DNA of 64,000 nt, taken from Streptomyces sp. HUAS 15-9. GTDB lineage: Bacteria > Actinomycetota > Actinomycetes > Streptomycetales > Streptomycetaceae. Of this stretch, positions 30,590 to 38,704 are shown one piece after another. Where the stretch lies: contig NZ_CP106798.1 of the NCBI RefSeq assembly GCF_025642155.1, positions 7,812,001 through 7,876,000 on the forward strand, in the 5' to 3' direction. The position numbers and the translations under genes were made by a program. Numbering within the stretch: the first letter of the stretch is position 1; each line of letters begins with the position of its first letter. A model generated the notes under the pieces. It was not told the DNA's origin. It searched no databases and saw nothing but the letters and a program-made list of their open reading frames with translations.

Positions 30590-30802
30590 ATGCCGAGCAG
30601 GGCCGGTGAGCGCACGGCGGACATGCCGGATCTGACGGGGCTGCCCCTGGAACGGATCCTCGACGGGGCTGACCCGGCGCTCGCGGCGGCGCTGCACCGC
30701 GTGCTGCGCCACCTGGCCGGCGAGGAACTGCCCGTGGCCGCCTACGACTCCGGGGGAGACAGCTCCGAAGGCCCCCCTCCGCACGCCGCACCGGAACTGT
30801 GA
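30590..30802 (+). CDS. fxsA: FxsA-like RiPP precursor peptide with YDS core
   Basis: A 70-aa peptide placed where Fxs systems carry their precursor: directly before the FxsB-type maturase, with a GTGA overlap (30799-30802). The leader-like part (PDLTGLPLERILDGADPALA and the following VLRHLAGEE) resembles FXSXX-COOH precursors. These normally end in F-x-S-x-x at the C terminus. Here the equivalent is Y-D-S-G-G (residues 51-55 by my count), followed by about 15 residues, DSSEGPPPHAAPEL. So Phe is replaced by Tyr and the core is internal. A G-rich Shine-Dalgarno stretch precedes ATG 30590. A three-residue cyclophane at YDS is the predicted product. Confidence 0.7.
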   Translation: MPSRAGERTADMPDLTGLPLERILDGADPALAAALHRVLRHLAGEELPVAAYDSGGDSSEGPPPHAAPEL

Positions 30803-32028
30803 CCTCCACGGCCGACGCGCCGCACGGCCGGTGGCCCGACGACCTCCTCGACGTCGCCGCCCTGCGGAGCGCAGGACAACAGGCCTTACCCTTCCGGGAG
30901 TTCGTCCTCAAGGTGCACAGCCGCTGCAACCTGGCCTGCACCTACTGCTATGTGTACGAGGCCGCCGACCAGCTCTGGCGGACCCAGCCGCACACCATGT
31001 CCCGGCGGACCGCCGAGCAGGTGTGCCACCGGATCGGCGAGCACGCCGAGCGTCATCGCCCGGCTTCGCTGCGCGTGATCCTGCACGGCGGTGAACCCCT
31101 GCTCGCCGGCCTTCCGCTGCTCCGGCACCTCACCCGCACCCTGCGCCGGTCCCTGCCCGCCGCCACCCGCGCCGAGGTCGTCATCCAGTCCAACGGCATC
31201 CTCCTCGACGACGACGTGCTGCGCCTGTGCCACGACGAGGGCATCACCGTGGCGGTGAGCCTCGACGGTGTCCCGGAGGTGCACGACAAGGCCCGCCGCG
31301 ACCACGCCGGACGCGGCAGCCACGCCCGGGTCGCCGCCGCGCTGCGCCGCCTCGCCGCACCCGAGCACCGCGCCCTGTGGGCCGGCATCCTGTGCACCGT
31401 CGACGTCACCGCCGACCCCGTCGCCGCCTACGAGCACCTGCTGTCGTACGACCCGCCCGCGCTCCGCCTCCTGCTGCCCCTCGGCAACTGGACCCACCGC
31501 CCGCCGGAGCGCACCGCCGACCCCGCCCGCACGCCCTACGGCGACTGGCTCGGCGCGGTGTTCGACCGCTGGTACCGCGAGCCCCGGCCACCGGTGCGCA
31601 TCGCGTTCTTCGAATCGGTCCTGGACCTGCTGCTCGGCGGAGTCACCCGCACCGAGACCATCGGCGGGGCGCCCTCCCAACTCGCCGTCGTCGACACGGA
31701 CGGCTCGCTCACCCTCTCCGACCAGCTCAAGTCGGCGTACGAGGGCGCCGACCGCAGCGGCCTCGACGTCCACCACCACTCCTTCGACGCGCTCCTGGAC
31801 CATCCCGGGGTGGTGGCCAGGCAGTCGGCGGCACGAGGGCTCGCCGCCCAGTGCCGGGCCTGCCCAGTGGTCGCGGTCTGCGGTGGCGGGCACTACCCCC
31901 ACCGCTACCGCGCCGGACACGGCTACCTCAACCCCTCCGTCTACTGCCCGGACCTCATGGCACTGATCCGGCACGTGGCCGACACGGTCCGCGCCGATCT
32001 CGCCCGAGCCGCCGAGGCGCGCCCTTGA
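30799..32028 (+). CDS. fxsB: FxsB-family radical SAM/SPASM peptide maturase
   Basis: Radical SAM enzyme of 409 aa, predicted to cross-link the precursor into a cyclophane. The SAM cluster motif CNLACTYC is at C43, C47 and C50. HGGEPLL is the motif II glycine strand. A C-terminal SPASM-type region has CRACPVVAVCGGG and a later YCPD for auxiliary clusters. GTG 30799 overlaps the precursor stop. Leu30 is encoded by TTA (30886-30888), the bldA-dependent codon, near the start where it would gate translation. The next gene starts in its stop (TTGA). Confidence 0.9.
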   Translation: MTSTADAPHGRWPDDLLDVAALRSAGQQALPFREFVLKVHSRCNLACTYCYVYEAADQLWRTQPHTMSRRTAEQVCHRIGEHAERHRPASLRVILHGGEPLLAGLPLLRHLTRTLRRSLPAATRAEVVIQSNGILLDDDVLRLCHDEGITVAVSLDGVPEVHDKARRDHAGRGSHARVAAALRRLAAPEHRALWAGILCTVDVTADPVAAYEHLLSYDPPALRLLLPLGNWTHRPPERTADPARTPYGDWLGAVFDRWYREPRPPVRIAFFESVLDLLLGGVTRTETIGGAPSQLAVVDTDGSLTLSDQLKSAYEGADRSGLDVHHHSFDALLDHPGVVARQSAARGLAAQCRACPVVAVCGGGHYPHRYRAGHGYLNPSVYCPDLMALIRHVADTVRADLARAAEARP

Positions 32029-33248
32029 CCGACCGTCACCGGGCCGCCGCGCTGCCCTTGCCGCCCCGGCTGTGGCGGCAGATCGCGCACGGTACGCCGG
32101 ACCCCGCCGTCCTTCGGCTGCTGCGCGCCGCCCGCGCGAGCCGCAACCTCCTGCTGCTGCGCGCCCTTCACAACGACCCGCGGAGCAGCGCCGATCGAGG
32201 TCCGGCGAGCGCGCTCCTGGCGGCCGTGCGCGGGCGCGCCCCCGCCGTTTTCGACGCGCTGATCACCGACCCCGCCACGGGAGTCCTGCTCGCCGATGCC
32301 GTACGCGGCGGCCGCTTCGACACGGTGCCCGTGCTCGCCGCCGTCGCCGGACACCGTGCCCGGATCCCGTTCCGCCTGGAGATACCGGTCCGCGACGGCA
32401 CCCTCGCCCTGCCCGGGCTAGGCCATGTCACCGTGCCGCCGGACACCGTCACCGCGCGCGTGGAGCGCGGCGCGTACGGTACGACGGTCACCGCGCCGGC
32501 CGCGCCCGCTCCCGTGCGGATCCCGGACCGGCCCCAGGACGGCGCCCCCGGCTGGACACCGCTGCCCCGGCTCCGGTTCACGGCACAGGGCAGACGGTGG
32601 ACCGTGCGCCTGGACACCGACGCCGTTGCGGGCCCGGCCGTCGATGGCCCGCCGGGGGCGGAGGGCTCCCTCCCCGACGGGCCGCGGCGGCTCGGGGCGG
32701 CCTGGGAGTTGCTCGTCGCCCGGCATCCCGGCCGGGCCGACGCCGTGCGCGGGACGGTGCGTGCCGTGGTCCCGCTCGCCCCGCGGCCCGACGCGCCGTG
32801 GCTGAGCGCGTCCTTCAGCGACGCCTTCGGGCTCGTCGCCCTGGCACCCCTGGATGACCCGGCCGACATCGCGGCCGCTCTCGTCCACGAAACCCAGCAC
32901 TCCCTGCTCTACGCCCTCCAGGACCTCACCCCGCTCCTCGAAGCACCGCCGGGGACACGTGGCGCGGCGCCCTGGAGCGACCGTCCCCGGCCGCCCTCGG
33001 CACTGCTGCACGGCGCGGCCGCGTTCCTGGTCACCTCGGCCTTCTGGCGCACCGAGTCGGCCCACGGCAACGGGGTCGCCCGCGCGCCACACGAGCGGTG
33101 GCGGCGCACCGCCCACCTCGCCGCCCACGAACTCGCGCGCGGCGACTGGCTCACCGCGAACGGCCACCGGCTGGTGGACGCCCTGCTGAAGGTCCTCGGC
33201 GAGTGGGACGCCGAGGACGGGTTGCGCGGACCGGAGCGGCCGGCCTAG
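32025..33248 (+). CDS. HExxH-type peptide-modification protein
   Basis: A 407-aa protein of the HEXXH-motif family found beside FxsB-type maturases, recently described as alpha-ketoglutarate-dependent peptide beta-hydroxylases. The motif is HETQH (H288, E289, H292), with downstream His candidates in SALLHGAAAFL and AHLAAHELA. The N-terminal 250 residues are variable and Ala/Arg/Pro-rich. The start is TTG 32025, overlapping the fxsB stop by 4 nt; no ATG or GTG close by fits better. The likely target is the Asp or Ser of the YDS core (inference). It converges on the NB-ARC/TPR gene with 6 nt between stops. Confidence 0.8.
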   Translation: MTDRHRAAALPLPPRLWRQIAHGTPDPAVLRLLRAARASRNLLLLRALHNDPRSSADRGPASALLAAVRGRAPAVFDALITDPATGVLLADAVRGGRFDTVPVLAAVAGHRARIPFRLEIPVRDGTLALPGLGHVTVPPDTVTARVERGAYGTTVTAPAAPAPVRIPDRPQDGAPGWTPLPRLRFTAQGRRWTVRLDTDAVAGPAVDGPPGAEGSLPDGPRRLGAAWELLVARHPGRADAVRGTVRAVVPLAPRPDAPWLSASFSDAFGLVALAPLDDPADIAAALVHETQHSLLYALQDLTPLLEAPPGTRGAAPWSDRPRPPSALLHGAAAFLVTSAFWRTESAHGNGVARAPHERWRRTAHLAAHELARGDWLTANGHRLVDALLKVLGEWDAEDGLRGPERPA

Positions 33249-33254
33249 GGGTGA

Positions 33255-36200
33255 CTAGACCGGTGGCGGCTCGATGTCGCACTCCGCGCGTTTTCCGGCC
33301 GCGGCCGACCGGCTCTCCGGATGGTCCGGCCCCAGCGTCGCGAGATAGCGGCGCTGCACCGAGGCCAGCAGCTCACCGCCCGCCTCGCCGTCGCCCAGCG
33401 TGGTCATGTCCAGGGCCACATTGGTGAGGGCCGCCAGGGTCGTGGGGTGCCGGTCGCCGTAGCGGGTCTCCAGGCTCCGGGCGCACTCCTCGCCCAGTGT
33501 TCGGGCGGCCGCCGGGTCGCCGGCCAGGGACAGGTCCGTGGCGAGGTTCACCCGGGCGACCAGCAGCCAGGGATGGTCCTCCGGGAGCGCCCCGGCCAGC
33601 GCGGTCACCGCCTCCTGGTCGACCCGGCGGGCCTCGCCGTACTGACCGGTCGCGCGAAGCGCGGCTCCGTGGTTCACCCCGGCGACGGCCGACAGCGGGT
33701 GCCGCGGTCCCAGGACGGCGTGGTAGCGGTGCAGCGCCTCGGCGCTGTGGGCACGCGCCGCCTCCGGGTCGCCCGTCAGCCGCAGGTCGTTGGAGATGTT
33801 CGTCAGCGCCGCCAGCGTGTCGACGTGCTCCAGGCCGAAGTGTCCCCGGTACAGGTCCAGCACCTCCTGCGCCAGCGCGAGGCCCTGCTCGAACTCGCCC
33901 GCCTTCCGGCACGTCACCGACATGTTCTTGATGGCCCGAAGGGTGTGCGGGTGCTGGTCCCCGTACTCCTCGCGGTACCGGGCCAGCGTGCTGGTCTGCA
34001 GCACCAGCGCGTCCACGTACCGGCCGCACTCGCGCAGGTCGCGGGCGACGTTGTTGATGGAGAAGAGGGTGGAGCGGGCCGTCGGACCGAGGATCTCCAG
34101 CCGGGCCTCGTGGATGTGCTCGTCCAGCGCCAGGGCCTCCTCGTACAGGCCGTTGACGCGCAGACTGACCCCGTAGTTGTGGCCGACGGTGAGGACCTTG
34201 GGCGCGTCGTCGCCGTGCAGCCGGACGCTGCGCTCGTAGGCGTCGCGGTCGAGCGCCAGCGCCTCGCCGAAGCGGCCGGCCGCGCGCAGGTCGGCCGCGG
34301 TCGCGCCGGCCACCGCGAGGGTGTACTCGTGGTCGTCGCCCACGGTGGACCGCAGCCGCCGCAGCACGTCCTCGTTGATCCGCCGGGACTCCTCGAACTC
34401 GGCCAGCTGCCAGTGCGCGCTGGCCTGCTGGCGCCGTGCCCACAGGGTCTGGAGGTGGTCGGGCCCCAGGGTGCCCGTCCAGACGTCGGCGATCCTGCGC
34501 CCCAGCTGCACGGCCCCGGGGAAGTCGCCGCGCGCGATCACATAGCCGAGGATGTTCAGCGCCGTGTCCCGGGTGGCCTCCTCCCCGCAGTGCAGCAGGC
34601 GCGTGGGCTCGAGGTGGGGCAGGATGTCGGCGTAGTTGCGCCAGTGCTCCGGACGCTGGGAGTCCCCGGGGTCGTGCGCGGCGATGATCCGGTGCACCAG
34701 GTGGCGCAGCTCGGTGCGTTCGTCGTCGGGCAGTTCGTCCTGGAGGACGCCGGCCAGCAGCCGGTGCACCTGGAGGGTGCCGGTCGCCGTGTTGACGGTC
34801 AGCAGCGAGAACTGGTTGATGGCCCGGATCGCCCGCCCCCGGGCCAGCTCGTCGCGGGCCACCGGCGCGAGGGAGTCGGGCAGGGGCAGCAACCGGGCGT
34901 CGCGCAGGAACGCCTGGGCGATCGGCTCCGGCCCGAAGAAGGCCAGCAGCCGCAGGAGTTCCAGCGCGTGCGGATGCTGAGCGCTGAGCAGGTCCACGGA
35001 GGTGCGCCAGGTGGTGGCCACGGGCCGGGTGCCGGAGGCGGTGGGTTCGGCGAGCACTTCCCTGCGGCGGTGTTCCAGGAGGTCCAGATAGGCGCCGGTG
35101 CGGATGCCGGACTGCGCCTGCGCGGCGACCGACTGCTCCAGCGCCAGCGGCAGATCACCCAGTGACTCGGCGAGCCGGTCCGCCTCCTCCCGGGTGGCCC
35201 ACGGTGTGCGGTGGCGCAGGAAGCCGATGCTCTCCTCCCGGGTGAACACACTGACGCGCAGCGCGTTGACCCGCTCGGCCCAGCCCGAGTGCCGCGAGGT
35301 CACCAGCACATGGCCCGCACCGCCGGTCACGCCGAGCATCGACGGGATGTAGGGCACGACGTCCTCGGGCGCCCCCGCGTTGTCCATCACCAGCAGCCAG
35401 CGCGAGAACGGGCTCCCGGTCGCCATCGCCGCGAGCACCCGGTCGACAGGGTCCCCGGCCCCCTCGGCGGCCGACCCGAAGTCCGGTACGAGGGAGGCGA
35501 GCTGCTCCCGGATCACGGCGGGCTGCTCGGCGTCGATCCACCAGATGCGCTCGTACTCGGTGTGATGCCGGTGCACATACTCCACGGCCAGCCGGGTCTT
35601 GCCGACTCCGCCCAGGCCGTACAGGGCGTACGGCAGGACGGCCGCGCGGTCGCCCGCGTTCAACAGCGCCCGCAGCCGGTCGAGTTCGGCCTCACGGCCG
35701 GTGAAGTAGGAGGCCTGGGGAAGGGGCATGGCACGCGGCAGCCGGGCCGGGAGCCGCGGTCGGGCCGGGACGCCCGTTCCGCCGCCGGTCGCCGCCGGGG
35801 TGGTGCGGGAAGATGTGGGATCCATCGACACGACCTCCGTGAGCAGAGCCGGGTCCCTCGGCCGGAAAGTGGCGGGCACCTCGAGCGGGCTGGACGGGAC
35901 CTGTCCAGGCGGGCCGTCCTGCCCACCGCCACCTGGGCTGTCCTGCCCCGCGCCCGTACCGTCCAAAGACACGCGCTCCCGTGCGCGGGCCAGCGCACTT
36001 CCGTAGGCCGGTCCGAGGGCGGCGAGCGCCGGCACCGCCGCCGACAGCAGTTCCCGCGCCGCGGCGTCGAGCGTGACGTCGTCCAGTTCCTCGGGCGCCG
36101 ACACCAGGGTGCCGAGCAGACCGGAGTCCGTTCCCATCGCATGTCCCGCGACCGCCGAGACCTCCTGGAGGGTCCGCAGGGTCTCGGTGCGGCCGAGGCC

Positions 36201-37634
36201 GTGCAGCAAGCGGTCGCGTACGCCGTCCAGGAACTCGTAGCGCGGGCCGCCGCCCGCCCACTCGTCCTCGGCGCCGTCGGTGCGTGCCGACAGCAGCCCG
36301 CCGAGCAGGATCTCGGCGAGCGGAAGCGGCCCGTCGGCCCGTCCCAGCAGCCGTTGCACCGCGCCGACCACCTCCGGCCGCAGCGGCACCATCGCCAGGC
36401 GGGCGGCGAGCCGCCGGGCCTGGGGCGAGGCGTGCCGCAGGAAGCGGCGCACCGCCTGGTCGGCGGAGACCGGACGGGACCGGCGCTCCGGGTCGAGCGG
36501 CGGCAGGGACGCCCGGACCAGACCTTCCCCGTCCAGCAGGAGCGCCGTCACGTCGCCGTGCGCCCCCGGCTCACCCGTGACCAGACGCGCCCACCCCGAG
36601 AACCAGGCGGCCTCGAGTTCGAGTACCGGTACGGCCACCGGCCCCGGCCGCGCCCAGCGCCCGCCGTGCCGGAGCAGGAGCCGCGCGTTCGGTACCGCGG
36701 GCCCGTCGGCCCGTACCCGCACATCGCGGGGCACCGCCTCGCACAGGTCCCACAGGCGGCTGGGCAGTGGCTGGAGCACGGCGACCGGAGCGTGGCGCGC
36801 CCAGCGGTGCAGCAGCCTGGGGACCGTGCCGGCCGCCCAGGCGTCGCCGACGCAGTCGCTCATCAGCAGGACCAGGCGTCTGCCGTGCGGATGGAACAGT
36901 TCCTCGGGGGCGCGCGGTGGGCCACCCCGCTCGGGCCGCAACTGGGCCGCCTTGCCACCGCGGGTGTCCAGCCGCCAGATCCGTACGTCGGCGAACGCGC
37001 CCTGCCGGCGCAGGAGTTCGGCCAGGTCCGCGGCGACGCCCTGCCACACCGCCATCGACACGCTCTGCTCGACGACGAGTGCGACCTCGAACCAGCGGTC
37101 CGGCTCGGCCGTGAGTACGGGATGCCACCGGCCGAGCTCCACGGACCTGACCGCCGTCTCCTCGGCGTCGAGGGCGAACCGGTGCCGGGAGCGGATCCGC
37201 CGGTTGAAGGGGCGCAGGGCGCGGGCGAGGCGGAGCGGGTCGCGCAGGACCCCCGGGCGGGTGTCTGCGTCGAAGAGAGGAGGCGGGGTCCGGACGGGCG
37301 CGGTTCCCGCAGCCGCGGGGGGCCGGCCGGCGGGAGCCGGGGCGACCGTGCCCCTTCCCGGTGATGCGTCCACCCGCGGTCGGCGGGTGTCCTTCACCTG
37401 GCCGGGCGGCGGGACGTCGGGGCGTTGCGCGGGTGCGGGCTCAGGTGGAGCCGGGGAAGCGGACGGGGACGAAGGCGGGGACGAGGGCGCGCTGCGGGGC
37501 GTCTGCCCGTCCCGCCTCGTCGGTGCTGGTGTGCCGTCCGGTAACGCCCCGTCGTCCCTGCGCATTCGCTGCGCCAGCCATATCGCCTCCGCCCACTCGC
37601 GCGCGCTCGGCCCCCGGCCCGCCTCGCCGGTCAT
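33255..37634 (-). CDS. fxsT: FxsT-like vWA-like/NB-ARC/TPR protein
   Basis: A 1,459-aa STAND-type signalling ATPase. The N-terminal SAV_2336-like segment is followed by a Pro/Ser-rich linker (about 37-105) and a vWA-like domain (about 175-300). There the MIDAS DxSxS reads EQSVS, and LLMSDCVGDAW forms the distal acidic loop. A helical region follows, then NB-ARC with P-loop GLGGVGKT (about 671) and Walker B LLVMDNAG (about 745). The C-terminal third is tetratricopeptide repeats (about 1,045-1,440; repeated ALALD and LGPDHP motifs). It fits NCBI's FxsT family. ATG 37634 overlaps the MoxR stop (ATGA). Leu31 is TTA (37544-37542). It is probably the sensor/NTPase hub of the conflict system. Confidence 0.85.
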   Translation of the reverse strand: MTGEAGRGPSAREWAEAIWLAQRMRRDDGALPDGTPAPTRRDGQTPRSAPSSPPSSPSASPAPPEPAPAQRPDVPPPGQVKDTRRPRVDASPGRGTVAPAPAGRPPAAAGTAPVRTPPPLFDADTRPGVLRDPLRLARALRPFNRRIRSRHRFALDAEETAVRSVELGRWHPVLTAEPDRWFEVALVVEQSVSMAVWQGVAADLAELLRRQGAFADVRIWRLDTRGGKAAQLRPERGGPPRAPEELFHPHGRRLVLLMSDCVGDAWAAGTVPRLLHRWARHAPVAVLQPLPSRLWDLCEAVPRDVRVRADGPAVPNARLLLRHGGRWARPGPVAVPVLELEAAWFSGWARLVTGEPGAHGDVTALLLDGEGLVRASLPPLDPERRSRPVSADQAVRRFLRHASPQARRLAARLAMVPLRPEVVGAVQRLLGRADGPLPLAEILLGGLLSARTDGAEDEWAGGGPRYEFLDGVRDRLLHGLGRTETLRTLQEVSAVAGHAMGTDSGLLGTLVSAPEELDDVTLDAAARELLSAAVPALAALGPAYGSALARARERVSLDGTGAGQDSPGGGGQDGPPGQVPSSPLEVPATFRPRDPALLTEVVSMDPTSSRTTPAATGGGTGVPARPRLPARLPRAMPLPQASYFTGREAELDRLRALLNAGDRAAVLPYALYGLGGVGKTRLAVEYVHRHHTEYERIWWIDAEQPAVIREQLASLVPDFGSAAEGAGDPVDRVLAAMATGSPFSRWLLVMDNAGAPEDVVPYIPSMLGVTGGAGHVLVTSRHSGWAERVNALRVSVFTREESIGFLRHRTPWATREEADRLAESLGDLPLALEQSVAAQAQSGIRTGAYLDLLEHRRREVLAEPTASGTRPVATTWRTSVDLLSAQHPHALELLRLLAFFGPEPIAQAFLRDARLLPLPDSLAPVARDELARGRAIRAINQFSLLTVNTATGTLQVHRLLAGVLQDELPDDERTELRHLVHRIIAAHDPGDSQRPEHWRNYADILPHLEPTRLLHCGEEATRDTALNILGYVIARGDFPGAVQLGRRIADVWTGTLGPDHLQTLWARRQQASAHWQLAEFEESRRINEDVLRRLRSTVGDDHEYTLAVAGATAADLRAAGRFGEALALDRDAYERSVRLHGDDAPKVLTVGHNYGVSLRVNGLYEEALALDEHIHEARLEILGPTARSTLFSINNVARDLRECGRYVDALVLQTSTLARYREEYGDQHPHTLRAIKNMSVTCRKAGEFEQGLALAQEVLDLYRGHFGLEHVDTLAALTNISNDLRLTGDPEAARAHSAEALHRYHAVLGPRHPLSAVAGVNHGAALRATGQYGEARRVDQEAVTALAGALPEDHPWLLVARVNLATDLSLAGDPAAARTLGEECARSLETRYGDRHPTTLAALTNVALDMTTLGDGEAGGELLASVQRRYLATLGPDHPESRSAAAGKRAECDIEPPPV

Positions 37635-38704
37635 GGCGAGGAGTCCGTGGCCAGATTGCGCCACAGGGCCGCGCGCAACCGCGTCCAGGACGTCTCGTCG
37701 GCGTCGGCGGCGCCGTTGGTGAGCATGTGCACGGTGTTGAGCAGCTGGTCGGCGGCGAGCGAGGCGTCGCCGCGCTCCTCCAGGAAGGAACGGATCAACT
37801 CCAGGGCGCGCGGGTCCGGTTGCGGACCGAAGTGCGCCTCGATCATCGCCGCGAGCCGGGCCTCGTCCGGAGCGGCCAGCTCCACCTCCAGACACCGGCG
37901 CCGGAAGGCGGGGGAGAAGGCCCGCTCGCCGTTGCTGGTGATGACGACCACCGGGAACTCGGCGCACCGCACCCTGCCGTCGCGCACCACGACCGGAGCG
38001 CCGTGGTCGGCGGTGCCGACGCTCGCCTCGCGCCGCGACTGGCCGAGCCGCTCCAGCTCCCTGACGCGGAACTCGCCCTCCTCGAATATGTGCAGCAGGT
38101 CGTTGGGCAGGTCGACGTCGCTCTTGTCCAGTTCGTCGACGAGCAGCACCCGCGGCCGCTTCCACGGCAGCAAAGCCGTGCCCAGCGGGCCGAGCGTGAG
38201 GTAGCGGCCGATGTCGGGCAGCGGGCCGCGCTCGCCGCCGGAGCCGGAGCCCAGGGGAGCGTCCTGCACCCGGCCGATCGCGTCGTAGTCGTACAGCCCG
38301 TCGCGCAGGGTGGTGCGGCTGACCACCGGCCACCACAGCACCCGGCCCAGTCCCAGTTCCGCCGCGATCTGATGGGCGAGGCTGGACTTTCCGGTTCCGG
38401 GCTGTCCGGTGACCAGCAGCGGGCGGCGCAGCTGGATCGCGGCGTTGATCACGTCGACGACCGCGGGGTCCAGGGTGCCCGCCCGGCGCGCGCCCAGCTT
38501 CCGCTCGGTGTCCGCGGAGTCGGCCGGGACGGGGACGTCCAGCGGCGGGCTGTCGGTGTCGGGGCGGAAGCGCCGCCAGGGCGGTGGGGTGGGCAGCGGC
38601 GGCAGCGGGTCGGAGGGCGCGTGCCGGGCGCCGTTGTCCCGGAACACCCACCAGGAGGGAGGCCGGGGTCGCGCCTGTCGCAGGTCGGTCGACTCCCGGT
38701 TCAT
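37631..38704 (-). CDS. MoxR-type AAA+ ATPase
   Basis: A 357-aa MoxR ATPase, one of the three core parts of vWA-MoxR-VMAP systems. Walker A is GQPGTGKSS (from residue 100), Walker B is PRVLLVDELDKSDVDLP, and sensor 1 is VVVITSNGERAFSPAFRRRC. A Pro-rich N-terminal tail of about 65 residues precedes the ATPase. It overlaps both neighbours by 4 nt (ATGA at each end), so its stoichiometry is tied to theirs. It would couple ATP hydrolysis to remodelling of the vWA or VMAP partner. Confidence 0.9.
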   Translation of the reverse strand: MNRESTDLRQARPRPPSWWVFRDNGARHAPSDPLPPLPTPPPWRRFRPDTDSPPLDVPVPADSADTERKLGARRAGTLDPAVVDVINAAIQLRRPLLVTGQPGTGKSSLAHQIAAELGLGRVLWWPVVSRTTLRDGLYDYDAIGRVQDAPLGSGSGGERGPLPDIGRYLTLGPLGTALLPWKRPRVLLVDELDKSDVDLPNDLLHIFEEGEFRVRELERLGQSRREASVGTADHGAPVVVRDGRVRCAEFPVVVITSNGERAFSPAFRRRCLEVELAAPDEARLAAMIEAHFGPQPDPRALELIRSFLEERGDASLAADQLLNTVHMLTNGAADADETSWTRLRAALWRNLATDSSP

